Positions 17,442-25,386 of a DNA stretch of 40,020 bases are shown here, one piece after another. Under the pieces are notes generated by a model. That model saw only the letters and a list, made by a program, of their open reading frames with translations, was not told the origin of the DNA and searched no databases. Source of the stretch: a virus; IMG/VR virus record IMGVR_UViG_3300047169_000054, positions 1-40,020 of that record; one strand, 5' to 3'. The position numbers were made by a program, and so were the translations under genes. How positions within the stretch are numbered: the first letter of the stretch is position 1; every line of letters starts with the position of its first letter.

Positions 17442-18190
17442 TTGAACAATTCTCCGATCGTGCGCTCCACCGTGGCCGCGGTTTCGTCGCCATCAGCCTT
17501 GGTGTAGTGATCGGCGGTCTTCATCGACTTCCAGCCGATCCACTCACAAACTTCGTTGAGCGGAACGCCGTGGCGCACCAGGTGTTTTGCGATCGAGTGC
17601 TTCAGCTTGTGGGGCGAACGCTTGACTTCGCGGATCCCGGCCGCTGCGGCGTATTCCCTGAAAATCTGGAAATAGCGCACCCTAGTGATGGGGAAAAGCC
17701 GGTCATCTGGACCGGGTTCGCGGCTAAGCTGTTGAAATTTAACATTCTGGCTAGACTGTAAAGTTTTCGCGCGCCGCTTCGCCGTGGCGGCGGTTGCGCC
17801 GCCTTTTAAGCCGTGCTGGCCCATTTCCGCCAGCCAGCGCCGCACCCAGGTCAGTTCGTCGAGCAGCGGGTTCTCATGGCCCAGCAAAGGCTGGTCTACA
17901 GCTTCGCTGCCCTTGCCGCGGGCGATCGTCAGCCGTTCGCCGTCCAGATCGCGGCGCCGGATGTTCAGCGCTTCACTCGGCCGCAGTCCGTGCCGGTAAG
18001 TGAGCAGCATTAACACGCCATCGCGCGTGCGCCTGGCAAACGCCAGTTGGAGCACTTGCAGCAGTTCCTGCTCGCTCAGCGCCACCGGAGGCCGCTTGCT
18101 GGCCGGCGCTTTCTTCTTCTTCTGTTTCTGGGGTGGAGACTGGCGCGCCAGCTCGATCAGGCGCCGCAGCTCATCGTCGCTCAGCTCCAT
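17438..18190 (-). CDS. int: tyrosine recombinase / integrase, short form with Lys in place of second Arg
   Basis: Would integrate and excise the phage genome. Catalytic residues seen: R70 (TYRHGLRPSEAL), K93 (ARGKGSE), H194 and K197 (SPHKLKHS), W220 (IGWKS) and Y229 (ADHYTK). The HxxR motif reads HKLK, so the second Arg is Lys. GH is replaced by GW. At 250 residues it has only a short basic lead (PPQKQKKKKAPASKRPP) in place of the normal core-binding domain. A central 30-residue insertion (GGATAATAKRRAKT) interrupts the catalytic domain. Some FimB-like and phage recombinases have HxLKH, so activity is plausible. No repressor or excisionase gene is recognised nearby. Confidence 0.88.
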   Translation of the reverse strand: MELSDDELRRLIELARQSPPQKQKKKKAPASKRPPVALSEQELLQVLQLAFARRTRDGVLMLLTYRHGLRPSEALNIRRRDLDGERLTIARGKGSEAVDQPLLGHENPLLDELTWVRRWLAEMGQHGLKGGATAATAKRRAKTLQSSQNVKFQQLSREPGPDDRLFPITRVRYFQIFREYAAAAGIREVKRSPHKLKHSIAKHLVRHGVPLNEVCEWIGWKSMKTADHYTKADGDETAATVERTIGELFK

Positions 18191-18210
18191 CGTGAATCAT
18201 GAATTTTGTT

Positions 18211-18456
18211 TTAGTGCAGCCCGTGCGGCAGCACGCCCAGCTCCAGGCAGCGCAGCAGGGAAGTCGCCAGCCAGGCAATCACGCTGCCCTCGATCGTCAT
18301 CACCACGCCCATAAACCACAAGCGATTTTTGTAGTCGTGCAGCCGGTCGAAAGCCACCACCAGATCGCGGCGCATTTCGGCAACGCTGCGGCCGTGCAGG
18401 TTGTAGCGGATCTGCTCTTCGGTCAGGCGGGGCATGGGGCCGAGGGTGAAACTCAC
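18211..18456 (-). CDS. small membrane-anchored protein
   Basis: About 74-81 residues (GTG at 18456 or ATG at 18435). LTEEQIRYNLHGRSVAEMRRDLVVAFDRLHDYKNRLWF is a charged helical part. A single membrane segment (FMGVVMTIEGSVIAWLATSLL) follows. It sits four bases after the preceding gene and 20 before integrase. Function unknown. Confidence 0.65.
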   Translation of the reverse strand: MSFTLGPMPRLTEEQIRYNLHGRSVAEMRRDLVVAFDRLHDYKNRLWFMGVVMTIEGSVIAWLATSLLRCLELGVLPHGLH

Positions 18457-18459
18457 TTG

Positions 18460-18891
18460 TTAAGACGAAAGGCCGGCAGCGCGGGCTTGCGCGTGCCGCA
18501 GTTGCACGCTCGCCAGCATCGCTGCTAGGGTATCGCGCCCGGCGCGGCCGCGAGCGGAGGCTTTTATCCGCATCGGGCGGTGGCGGGCGAACACCGTGCC
18601 ATCTCCCGCCATCGGCATTTCATAATGGAGTTTGTCGCCGTAGCTGTGGGGCTTCGAGAAGGGAAGCACGTTGCCTACGCCGGTCGGGCCGTCGATAAAA
18701 GTGCGGGAGCTCGCAAAGAGCGATCGCACCTTCTTCTCGCCATGCAGCAGCAACTGCACCATGGCGCCTGGAACAATCCACACTGCCTCAGCGCGGCGGA
18801 TCCACGCGCGCACAATCGATTTCTTTTCAAAAAAGCGGGGCATTTCTCCGGCGATCTGCTCGGAGGTGAGCACAGCAATGCGCTTGGCCAT
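18460..18891 (-). CDS. phage protein of unknown function
   Basis: 143 residues beginning MAKRIAVLTSEQIAGEMPRFF. It is basic (many Arg/Lys), with a predicted mixed fold and a very basic C terminus (PMRIKASARGRAGRDTLAAM). A nucleic-acid-binding role is possible from charge alone. It follows a small GTG-start gene by eight bases. Confidence 0.6.
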   Translation of the reverse strand: MAKRIAVLTSEQIAGEMPRFFEKKSIVRAWIRRAEAVWIVPGAMVQLLLHGEKKVRSLFASSRTFIDGPTGVGNVLPFSKPHSYGDKLHYEMPMAGDGTVFARHRPMRIKASARGRAGRDTLAAMLASVQLRHAQARAAGLSS

Positions 18892-18899
18892 AAGGACGA

Positions 18900-19052
18900 T
18901 TAGTTTTCGGGCGATGCGTTTTTGGGGAACACTTCTCCCGCCAGGATGGGCACCCACTTTGTTTCGGCGCGCGGGATGCGGCGGGTTTGGTTGTGAGACG
19001 CCAGAATAGGCGGTTTCTGTGGAAGTTGTAATGTTACGGGCGTACCAGACAC
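18900..19052 (-). CDS. possible 50-residue phage protein with GTG start
   Basis: A frame running from GTG at 19052 to TAA at 18900 encodes PVTLQLPQKPPILASHNQT followed by RRIPRAETKWVPILAGEVFP. It has protein-like composition and fits the gap between genes exactly (eight bases before the next ATG). No ribosome site is seen, and the frame has no ATG back to the previous stop. Confidence is limited. Confidence 0.4.
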   Translation of the reverse strand: MSGTPVTLQLPQKPPILASHNQTRRIPRAETKWVPILAGEVFPKNASPEN

Positions 19053-19065
19053 GTCTGGGGCGGGA

Positions 19066-19269
19066 TCACGGATAACCCTCTTCGCGGGCGATGCGGACCT
19101 TCTCGCGTTCTATTTCTTCGTTGGCTCCTGCCCACCAGTTATCGGTTTTGGCCTGGCCGATGCGCAGGCCCTCTTCGTAGCCGCGGCGGTAGGCGCGCCG
19201 GCGAACCAGCGTCAGGGTTTCGGAAATTGCGACCGCCAGCCCCACCAGCAGAATCAGGCTTATGCTCAT
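19066..19269 (-). CDS. small single-pass membrane protein
   Basis: 67 residues. N-terminal membrane helix (MSISLILLVGLAVAISETLTL) is followed by a very charged cytoplasmic part (RRRAYRRGYEEGLRIGQAKTD, then EEIEREKVRIAREEGYP). Part of the early operon. No family recognised. Confidence 0.65.
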   Translation of the reverse strand: MSISLILLVGLAVAISETLTLVRRRAYRRGYEEGLRIGQAKTDNWWAGANEEIEREKVRIAREEGYP

Positions 19270-19284
19270 GGGTAAATCTCCCCT

Positions 19285-19473
19285 CTAATTGATGCAGATG
19301 GCGCCGCCGTTTTTCAGCAGGCAATATTCGTCCTTCTGGTGAGTCGGATGTCGTTCCACGGCCAGGTATCGCGTCCCCGGCCGCCATTGCTCGTGGCCTT
19401 CCACCGCCAGCCACAGGTACAGCCCAAACTTGGGGTGCGCTGTGGCGGCCTCAATGGGTGCCAGGACCGTCAT
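19285..19473 (-). CDS. small phage protein, unknown
   Basis: 62 residues, overlapping the end of the gene before it. HPKFGLYLWLAVEGHEQWRPG then TRYLAVERHPTHQKDEYCLL suggests a small beta-sheet domain. No known function. Confidence 0.6.
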   Translation of the reverse strand: MTVLAPIEAATAHPKFGLYLWLAVEGHEQWRPGTRYLAVERHPTHQKDEYCLLKNGGAICIN

Positions 19474-19736
19474 TCCGGCTTCTCGCTAGTCGTCGTCCAA
19501 GCACGGATCTCCGCTTTCACTTCGGCGGTCGGTTCGTACCGCGGATATTTCGCCCGCATGACCAGCAACACCGGTCGCAATACGGGGTAGTTCCCGTGAT
19601 CGGCATTCAGCGCGGCCATCGCGAGAGACTTCACAAACCCGCCGCCTTGGCTGGCAGCATTGGCCAGCCACTCCAGCAGTTCGGGGTCATCGTTCTGCGC
19701 GGTCTGGAAAACGTCAGAGGGATGGTTGTTGTTCAT
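19470..19736 (-). CDS. small phage protein, unknown
   Basis: 88 residues; ATG overlaps the previous stop (ATGA), so it is translationally coupled. Acidic start (DVFQTAQNDDPELLEWLANAA), then a helical part with YPVLRPVLLVMRAKYPRY. Reads like a helical DNA- or replisome-associated protein, but no family is assigned. Confidence 0.65.
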   Translation of the reverse strand: MNNNHPSDVFQTAQNDDPELLEWLANAASQGGGFVKSLAMAALNADHGNYPVLRPVLLVMRAKYPRYEPTAEVKAEIRAWTTTSEKPE

Positions 19737-20053
19737 GCGCTCCTCGATTCTCGCTGCGCGGTCACCATCACGTCGGCGGCGCGCACCGGAAAGCCGGTCC
19801 GCAGGATGCCGTCGCGCACTTCTTCGGCCGTCGCGTGAAAGCGTTTCATCGTACTCTGCACCAGGCGCTCGATCTGTTCCGGTTGCAGGCGGGTCAAATC
19901 GAGCACGTAAATCAAGTGCTGCCCGTGGCCTTCGAGAATGCCCCAATGGGGGAAGGCTTCGAGCAGGGGGATTTCGTCGGCGTCGAGGATGGCGCGCCAC
20001 TCGGCGTAGCGCGGGGAAGCGGAGTCGAGCAGGGCGAGGCATTTTCGGCTCAT
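19733..20053 (-). CDS. phage protein, unknown
   Basis: 106 residues starting MSRKCLALLDSASPRYAEW. The segment LLEAFPHWGILEGHGQHLIY followed by VLDLTRLQPEQIERLVQSTM is alpha/beta. Begins four bases inside the previous gene (ATGA coupling). Function unknown. Confidence 0.65.
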   Translation of the reverse strand: MSRKCLALLDSASPRYAEWRAILDADEIPLLEAFPHWGILEGHGQHLIYVLDLTRLQPEQIERLVQSTMKRFHATAEEVRDGILRTGFPVRAADVMVTAQRESRSA

Positions 20054-20283
20054 GCGACCACCTCGAAAAAATCGCGGATCAGCAAATCGGCAAAGCGCCG
20101 CGCCTCTTCGTAGCCCTTCGCCACACACGCTGGCGCGGAGCAAATCTCCGGAGCGATCCAGCAGCAAGGCTCGTAAAACTCCGGGAGCTCGCGCCCTGTG
20201 GCGAGGACGTCGTTCTCCCCGGCAACAATCATCGGGATCATGCAGCCCTGCTCATCGGTGCAGCCGCAGAATTTGCACGTCAT
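20050..20283 (-). CDS. small zinc-binding phage protein
   Basis: 77 residues. MTCKFCGCTDEQGC carries CxxCxC then C, a metal-binding start often found in small phage proteins. Further Cys lie in EPCCWIAPEICSAPACVAKG. Probably one structural zinc. ATGA overlaps both sides. Confidence 0.7.
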   Translation of the reverse strand: MTCKFCGCTDEQGCMIPMIVAGENDVLATGRELPEFYEPCCWIAPEICSAPACVAKGYEEARRFADLLIRDFFEVVA

Positions 20284-20507
20284 GACCGCGCCCCTCGCAC
20301 CGTGATGCCCGGCGGCAGAAACAGCATCCCCTCGGCGAAGATCGAGCGGTCGCAGGGAACGGAAGGCTGGAAGTCGAGCAGCGGGATCGCGCTGATGGGC
20401 GTGGATACGTCGGGCTTCACCAGCGGGAAGCCGCGGTAGTCGAGCACTTCAAACCCCGCGCGTTTCAGTTCGTCGCTTACGGTGGAAGTCCACTCCTGAA
20501 GTTTCAT
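20280..20507 (-). CDS. small phage protein, unknown
   Basis: 75 residues: MKLQEWTSTVSDELKRAGFE then VLDYRGFPLVKPDVSTPISA. Overlaps its neighbours by four bases at both ends. No family recognised. Confidence 0.65.
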   Translation of the reverse strand: MKLQEWTSTVSDELKRAGFEVLDYRGFPLVKPDVSTPISAIPLLDFQPSVPCDRSIFAEGMLFLPPGITVRGARS

Positions 20508-20647
20508 GCGGCCGCCTCGCGATCGGGCGTGGAATGCGCGATGTGATTCGAAAGTTCGTAGATCTTGTCGCGCAGTTCCTTTTCGCCTGCCACGGTTGCG
20601 GCCACCATCAGCAAAATACGAATGACCGTTTTCTCTCTCCAGTTCAT
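20504..20647 (-). CDS. 47-residue conserved-type phage protein
   Basis: Starts MNWREKTVIRILLMVAATVA and continues with a helical acidic/basic stretch (GEKELRDKIYELSNHIA). I recall close short relatives (MxWREKxxxRILLxIA) from other phage early operons. One amphipathic or membrane-skimming helix. Coupled by ATGA at both ends. Confidence 0.7.
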   Translation of the reverse strand: MNWREKTVIRILLMVAATVAGEKELRDKIYELSNHIAHSTPDREAAA

Positions 20648-20985
20648 TTAGCCTCCTCGTTGAAAAGCGATGCTTGTGCTGGCGGGTGATTTTTCAGCCA
20701 GAGTTCGTAAGGCACCTGATGCCGCTGGCAAAGGTGCTTTCCGCGCGCCACCTGCTTCGCGTGCTGCCCGCAAATCGGCGCGTCACAAGTGCCAGAATCC
20801 TTCGCTGGCATCTTCCAATCGCAGAGCGCCGTCGCTTCCCGGCCGCAGGCGCAATGGCGAAAATTGGCCGATTCTTGAAGATCGCCTCCGGGGGCAACCT
20901 CGATTGGTTCTGGTTCTGGTTTCCGGCGAGACTGACAGCGCCAGCAGTCACAGTCGTAATCATGTGGTCCAATTCCGTAACTCAT
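20644..20985 (-). CDS. zinc-binding early protein
   Basis: 113 residues with three metal-binding sites by eye: DCDCWRCQSRR, HCACGREATALCDW and CDAPICGQHAKQ...KHLCQRH. The last two resemble the zinc domains used in phage early proteins that bind nucleic acid. The middle carries RKPEPEPIEV. Coupled to the gene upstream by ATGA. Confidence 0.75.
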   Translation of the reverse strand: MSYGIGPHDYDCDCWRCQSRRKPEPEPIEVAPGGDLQESANFRHCACGREATALCDWKMPAKDSGTCDAPICGQHAKQVARGKHLCQRHQVPYELWLKNHPPAQASLFNEEAK

Positions 20986-21149
20986 TGTGTCCTCCTGCCG
21001 ATGATTGCTTTCAGAAACCGCTCGTGGTTAGCCACGTCATGAGCCTCAAGCGTGAGCCTTTCGGACTGCCCCGGGCGTATGGTGCCGCCGGCCACAGATG
21101 ATGGCAGCGCCGCCGCCGGGAAGTTGGATGGTCTCGCACATGAGGTCAC
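20982..21149 (-). CDS. small GTG-start phage protein, overlapped by a second short frame
   Basis: 55 residues. GTG at 21149 overlaps the previous stop (GTGA), with GGAG just upstream. It ends at 20982, overlapping the next ATG. The part SERLTLEAHDVANHERFLKA looks protein-like. Another frame in the same place (21046-21141, 31 residues) begins MCETIQLPGGGAAIICGRRH, also like a phage early protein. A single indel could make one longer gene from the two, so this locus may be frameshifted. I cannot choose with certainty. Confidence 0.5.
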   Translation of the reverse strand: MTSCARPSNFPAAALPSSVAGGTIRPGQSERLTLEAHDVANHERFLKAIIGRRTQ

Positions 21150-21343
21150 GACATCTCCGCGGCGAACAAACTGCGCTGCGATTGCGCCGCCGGCGTCTCC
21201 CGCTTCGGTGCGTTGTCGTAGCGCTCGATGCAAGCGAGGCACGGCCCTTTGCGGCCATCGTCGATGCGGTGCTGGGTGGGCTTGCCGCACTTCGCGCAGT
21301 GAAAGGCGGCGGAAACAGTGGAGCGGGAGAAGTGTTGGGTCAT
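21146..21343 (-). CDS. small zinc-ribbon protein
   Basis: 65 residues: FHCAKCGKPTQHRI...GPCLACIERYD. Two CxxC knuckles 18 residues apart make a zinc ribbon. Such proteins bind nucleic acid or RNA polymerase in phages. Coupled by ATGA upstream and by GTGA downstream. Confidence 0.7.
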   Translation of the reverse strand: MTQHFSRSTVSAAFHCAKCGKPTQHRIDDGRKGPCLACIERYDNAPKRETPAAQSQRSLFAAEMS

Positions 21344-21624
21344 GCGCTCCTCCGCTGGGTGATCGGGGCCGGGCTTGTTGCCAGTGTTTTACCCTGCTGG
21401 AATAAAACACTCCTGCGATCGGCTAACTGCCCGGACCCCGAACTTGGTGAAGAGATCAATCGCTTGGCGATCGCCAGCGGCGTGCTCACAAAAAAGCGCG
21501 TGCCGCTGCCGTGCAGCGCGGCCCACACCATCGCAGGCCCAAGCCCCGTCATCAGCAGCACCTTGGCGATGCAGCGCACGAAAAGGGAAATGTTCTGGAG
21601 TTCGATGTGAAGAGTGAAGTGCAT
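21340..21624 (-). CDS. small membrane-type protein, unknown
   Basis: 94 residues, MHFTLHIELQNISLFVRCIA then KVLLMTGLGPAMVWAALHGSG. One hydrophobic stretch, then a low-complexity tail. It shares base 21624 with the previous stop. No recognised family. Confidence 0.5.
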   Translation of the reverse strand: MHFTLHIELQNISLFVRCIAKVLLMTGLGPAMVWAALHGSGTRFFVSTPLAIAKRLISSPSSGSGQLADRRSVLFQQGKTLATSPAPITQRRSA

Positions 21625-21935
21625 CACGCCACCTCCGAACCGCTGCGCGAGAAGGGAACGATGCACTCATTCGCGCACGTCCGGCAGCATCCAATCAGCC
21701 CGAAGCGGCACTTCATCGCCGCTGTGAAGGTTTCCTCCGATTCGCAGATCGAGCACCAGCGCGGCCATTCAATATACGTTTCGAGCACCTCCACCCGCGC
21801 CATGCCAAAGGGTTGCTGCCGCTCGATCTGCGTTTGAGTATCGAGAGCGGCGTGTTCCCCCGAACCGCCGCTCCCGCTCTCGCCGAACGCCCCAGGGTGG
21901 AGACTCGGCAAGCTGGTTGGATCGAAGAAAATCAT
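21624..21935 (-). CDS. small phage protein with Cys pairs
   Basis: 103 residues. The second half holds WPRWCSICESEETFTAAMKC and CCRTCANECIVPF: CxxC, C, CxxC, C, a likely zinc site. The front half is low-complexity (GSGGSGEHAALDTQ). Coupled by ATGA to the gene before it. Function unknown. Confidence 0.6.
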   Translation of the reverse strand: MIFFDPTSLPSLHPGAFGESGSGGSGEHAALDTQTQIERQQPFGMARVEVLETYIEWPRWCSICESEETFTAAMKCRFGLIGCCRTCANECIVPFSRSGSEVA

Positions 21936-22189
21936 GGCCGCACCGCCAGCTTCTGCGCGGCGAGCGCGGCGTTCACGTTGGCCACAATGCCGGCTTCCAC
22001 TTCGCGCACAATCTCGCGAGCCAGAAATTCGGCGGTGGCGTCCTGGATGGCCCAATGCTGGCGCATGCGCCGCTCGATAAACGCGGCGTCAAAGCGCACC
22101 GGGGTGGGAACCAGGGTGAGGGTGGGCGGCGCCGCCAAAGGCGCCGGTGCGGCAGGGCAACGAACGGTACGGCATGCTGGTGAGGGCAT
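21932..22189 (-). CDS. small phage protein, unknown
   Basis: 85 residues with GGAGG at a good distance from ATG. Pro/Ala-rich lead (APAPLAAPPTLTLVPTP), then a helical part (AAFIERRMRQHWAIQDATAEF). First gene of a coupled chain that runs almost unbroken to 19285. Confidence 0.6.
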   Translation of the reverse strand: MPSPACRTVRCPAAPAPLAAPPTLTLVPTPVRFDAAFIERRMRQHWAIQDATAEFLAREIVREVEAGIVANVNAALAAQKLAVRP

Positions 22190-22233
22190 GACGGGTAATT
22201 CCTCCAGTCTTCACGGGTTACTACAAAAAAGTT

Positions 22234-22842
22234 TTACGAAGCGATCTCCATGCGCGCCGCTTCCCGCGCTTGCTGCAACTTCAAAAACTCTTCCGGGCTT
22301 CCTCCGGTGTCGGGGTGATGGACCTTCACCAGAGCGCGAAAGCGAGCCTCAATCAATTCGAGCGTAGGAGCGCCTTCAATGCCGAGCACTTCGCGCCACG
22401 GCTGCGAGGCGTTCTGCGGCAGCGCGGCGAAGCCGAGAAAAGCGCGGTTCAGAATCTCCGCGCCGCCATGCCGCTCAATCGCGCGCATCGCTTCGAGTGT
22501 GGCCGCCACGGCCGCGAGATTGTCCGCGGTGCGGGTATAGCGGTCAATCGCCATGCAGCGCATCGTTGCGGAATTTTCTTTCTGCTTCCAGTAGACGGCC
22601 ACGCCGGGATCGGTGGGTTCGCGATCGTTGCGCGGCATCCCGTCGAGACGCAGTTTGATGTTCGTCGAAACGATCACGTTCCAGTCCGGCACACCCATGC
22701 GCTTGAGTTCGCCCATCAGCCGCTGCACCGCAACCGCAATCGAAAGCGGCTTGCCGTAATTGTTGAAGTTCGCGCGCATCCGCACCTTCTCCCGCTTCCA
22801 GCCATCGGGCCAGCTCAGCGGATAGCATTTGCGTTCGGTCAT
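22234..22842 (-). CDS. J-domain phage protein
   Basis: 202 residues. Residues about 147-202 are a J-type domain: WREVLGIEGAPTLELIEARF, then ALVKVHHPDTGGSPEEFLKL, with the HPD tripeptide at 176-178. J domains stimulate DnaK-type chaperones. Residues 1-110 belong to a phage type I recall joined to such domains (YPLSWPDGWKR, VQRLMGELKRMG, STNIKLRLDGMPRND, DPGVAVYW). Its place after the replication genes suggests it recruits host DnaK to the replisome, as lambda replication needs DnaJ and DnaK. That role is inferred. Confidence 0.85.
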   Translation of the reverse strand: MTERKCYPLSWPDGWKREKVRMRANFNNYGKPLSIAVAVQRLMGELKRMGVPDWNVIVSTNIKLRLDGMPRNDREPTDPGVAVYWKQKENSATMRCMAIDRYTRTADNLAAVAATLEAMRAIERHGGAEILNRAFLGFAALPQNASQPWREVLGIEGAPTLELIEARFRALVKVHHPDTGGSPEEFLKLQQAREAARMEIAS

Positions 22843-23492
22843 CGCACCCCCTTCGGCGCTGACATCCGGTGATCGCCCAGGCTAAAACCCTCAATGACTT
22901 CGCCCAACCGCTTCAGGCACTCATCGGGGTCGCCCAGGTGTAATTGCTCGGCAACCGCGGATTGACGATACGCCTCCAAAAAATCTTTCTTGATGAAGGG
23001 CAGCGACGCCGGAATCCCACGTCCGTAATCGTCGAAGGTGGTTTCGCTGGTGGCTTGCGCGATCCTGGCGAGGCCGCCGACCTGGCGCGCCGCATAAGCG
23101 ATCCGCGAGGGCAGGGCGGGCGGCTTGATCTCTTTTCCCCCGGACCAGAGCGGCATTCCGTTCGCACCCCACTTCCGTAAATGCCGCAGCGCCAACTCCC
23201 AGGCGGCGTGGCCTTCCAGGTCTTTGCAATCGCTCTCCGATGGGGCGAAGCCGCTTAGAGCGCGCAGCTTGGCGATCTTCGGAAACCACTCCAGTTCCAT
23301 GAGCGCTTTGTGGAAGGCGATCTGGAGCCGGTCGCGGGGAATGTCCTTCAGGGCTTCGACATATGCCTCCGTGCGGCCCTCCACATGGGCCTCGCCAAAC
23401 GCAATGAGAAGCCCCGTGACCTGATCCGACAGCCAGCACAGAAAGTCGATGCTGATGCGCTCTTCCGCGCGCGACAGCCGGGTTTCAATCAT
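22839..23492 (-). CDS. putative replication accessory protein (helicase-loader-type)
   Basis: 217 residues from ATG at 23492 (AGGAGG six bases before), overlapping the initiator gene by eight bases. Alpha-helical: SIDFLCWLSDQVTGLLIAFGEAHVEG and KDIPRDRLQIAFHKALMELEWFPKIAKLRAL. The 'L...FP.ia.lra' style resembles helicase loader or lambda-P-like proteins encoded after an initiator. There is no Walker motif. The place and coupling carry most of the argument. Confidence 0.55.
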   Translation of the reverse strand: MIETRLSRAEERISIDFLCWLSDQVTGLLIAFGEAHVEGRTEAYVEALKDIPRDRLQIAFHKALMELEWFPKIAKLRALSGFAPSESDCKDLEGHAAWELALRHLRKWGANGMPLWSGGKEIKPPALPSRIAYAARQVGGLARIAQATSETTFDDYGRGIPASLPFIKKDFLEAYRQSAVAEQLHLGDPDECLKRLGEVIEGFSLGDHRMSAPKGVR

Positions 23493-24963
23493 GGCCGCCT
23501 CCTGCTCCGCTTTCCCCATCGTTGCCTCCGCCATAGCGCCGGTGCATGGCGCGCTTCGCCGCTTCATTCGCCTCGCGATTCTTGCGGGTGCGGAACTCGG
23601 CCGAACTCTCGCGATTCAGAAAATGCTCGCGCTTTTCCTCCTGCTCCAACTTCTTCGCCGACTGGATCAGCAGCTCGGCGCGCACCTGCTCCGCCGTCAG
23701 ATCCGGAAACTTGGCCTGCATTTGACGAGCGACTTCGACGTAGGCCGAGTCCTCCGACATGCCGCTTTTCTTCAGCGTGACGAACATGGTGAGGAAGGCG
23801 GCTCGAACGTCGCGCGTAATCAATACGGCCTTGATGGGAGGCCGTGACGAGGCGCCGGAATCGGCCGCCTTCCTGGGTTCGGGATCGGACGTCGGAGTGG
23901 GTGGTGGCGTGGGTGGCGGCGGCTGAGTTGGCGGAGGCGGAGGCGGAGGGACGAAGCGCACCGGCTGCGGCCCTTTGGGCTGCTCGGTCGAGCGGTGGCG
24001 CAAGCGCGCGCCATCGCGCTGCTTGCGGTATTCCTCCGAGGTTTGCCGGGGCTCCAGCTTCTCCCGGATCAGCATGTAGGTGGCGGAGGGCCGAAACCTT
24101 TTCCCGCCGCCGTAGGGCACGCGGCTGTTGGCCGGGTAGAGTTCGTCGAGCACGCCGCCGCCCTCCACCCGCGGCACAAAGGCGTGATCCTGCCCGTGCT
24201 TGCTGGCGGAGGCGCCGCAGGTATCGCAGTAGGTCAGGTCATCGATCAGCCGCTGCACGGTGCGCCGCGAGGCGCGTTCGCAGGGGCTCAGCTTGTGCGG
24301 CTTTTCGTGATTGCTCCACCCGGTTTTCTTGCGGCGGTAGCACACCCGGCCCATCACGACCGCGATGTGGTTGGTTTCCATCCACAGCTCGGTGCCAAAG
24401 CGGTTTTCGTGCAGCATGGCCGCCAGCAGGTTGCGGTGGCGCTCGGCCAGCGTGGAGGCGCGAACCTGGGCGATGAGATTGAAAAGCGAAGTTGTTTTTT
24501 CGCTTTCTGCCGCGCCCGGATTGTCGTATGCTCTCTGTGTCGCTGAAGCGCTCATGGATGGGGTGGCTCCGGTGATGATCTTCACGGAATGTGGCGCGGG
24601 TTGGTGAGCCCGCGCCGCTCGTTTTTCAGCCCACCGCGCCTTTCCGCCCACCGGCTGCGGCGGCTTCTTCGGCGGCAGTGCCAACAGCGCCGACTCTTCG
24701 CCAATCCATTTCGCGTAGTCGGCTCCGAGCTGCGCCTTCTGGCGCGCCACGCGCGCCGGCCAAACTTTGTCGGGATGCAGGCCCAGCACTTCGTAGCTGG
24801 CCAGCACCAGCGGCGAGCACGCGACCGCATCGCCGCGGCTGGCGTGCAACAGGGTGAGCCGGGCGATCTGGTAATCGTCCCGGTAGTGGGCATTCGGCTC
24901 CAGCCTTTCGGCTTCGCCGAGGCGCAGAAGTATCCGCTGCGTGAGCTCTTGCTGTCGTCTCAT
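23485..24963 (-). CDS. replication initiator / winged-helix DNA-binding protein
   Basis: 492 residues (GGAGGAG before ATG). The middle (about 170-290) has a winged-helix layout: ASTLAERHRNLLAAMLHENRFG, MGRVCYRRKKTGWS, SRRTVQRLIDDL, with a CDTCG zinc-type pair. A proline tract (PPPPPPPTQPPPPTPPP) links to a charged helical C terminus (AAFLTMFVTLKKSGMSEDSAYVEVARQMQ). The layout of DNA-binding domain, linker and helical end matches phage O-type initiators. Residues 9-17 (QRILLRLGE) are encoded by a 29-bp block also present in the gene at 37.7 kb. Function inferred. Confidence 0.6.
   Translation of the reverse strand: MRRQQELTQRILLRLGEAERLEPNAHYRDDYQIARLTLLHASRGDAVACSPLVLASYEVLGLHPDKVWPARVARQKAQLGADYAKWIGEESALLALPPKKPPQPVGGKARWAEKRAARAHQPAPHSVKIITGATPSMSASATQRAYDNPGAAESEKTTSLFNLIAQVRASTLAERHRNLLAAMLHENRFGTELWMETNHIAVVMGRVCYRRKKTGWSNHEKPHKLSPCERASRRTVQRLIDDLTYCDTCGASASKHGQDHAFVPRVEGGGVLDELYPANSRVPYGGGKRFRPSATYMLIREKLEPRQTSEEYRKQRDGARLRHRSTEQPKGPQPVRFVPPPPPPPTQPPPPTPPPTPTSDPEPRKAADSGASSRPPIKAVLITRDVRAAFLTMFVTLKKSGMSEDSAYVEVARQMQAKFPDLTAEQVRAELLIQSAKKLEQEEKREHFLNRESSAEFRTRKNREANEAAKRAMHRRYGGGNDGESGAGGGHD
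24913..24941. repeat. copy 1 of a 29-bp exact repeat inside coding DNA
   Basis: Identical to 37685-37713, same orientation; encodes QRILLRLGE in frame in both genes. Flanking bases differ at once (c versus t; t versus g). Confidence 0.95.
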
Positions 24964-25140
24964 CGCTCCTCCTCGGGGAATAGGGGAGGGCAACGAAACG
25001 CAGTCCAGCAATGGCTAATTTGGCTAAGGCAATTTTAGGCAGGAGGACAAAAACAGCGGCAGCCGCCGCCGCGACGGGCGCGGCGAGTAGACAGAATACC
25101 TGGCATGCGCCGTTATCGAGTGCGCGAAGGCTGCCCTGGA

Positions 25141-25386
25141 TCACGCCGCCTCCGGGCTTCGCTTGGCGGCAGCCATCGCGGCATTCCACTTGGCCCAGCG
25201 CACCATGGCGCCCCGCCGCCCGTTTTCCCGGCGGCGCTCCGGCGTAATGCTTTTCAGGCTGGCCAGGCCCGCACGCCTGGCTCTCTCGATGCGTTGCTCG
25301 GGCGTCATTTTGCGATTGGTGGCGGCAGCGCCGAGCTTGCCGAGCGCAACGGCCGCAGGATTTTTTTCCGCGTTGTTCTTGGCCAT
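25141..25386 (-). CDS. small basic phage protein
   Basis: 81 residues: KNNAEKNPAAVALGKLGAAATN, then MTPEQRIERARRAGLASLKS, then ENGRRGAMVRWAKWNAAMA. Arg/Lys-rich repeat-like helices of the 'tpeqR.erARkAg..R' type, common next to phage replication genes and probably DNA binding. The gap 24964-25140 after it holds no convincing gene; a hydrophobic frame there lacks a start. Confidence 0.65.
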   Translation of the reverse strand: MAKNNAEKNPAAVALGKLGAAATNRKMTPEQRIERARRAGLASLKSITPERRRENGRRGAMVRWAKWNAAMAAAKRSPEAA

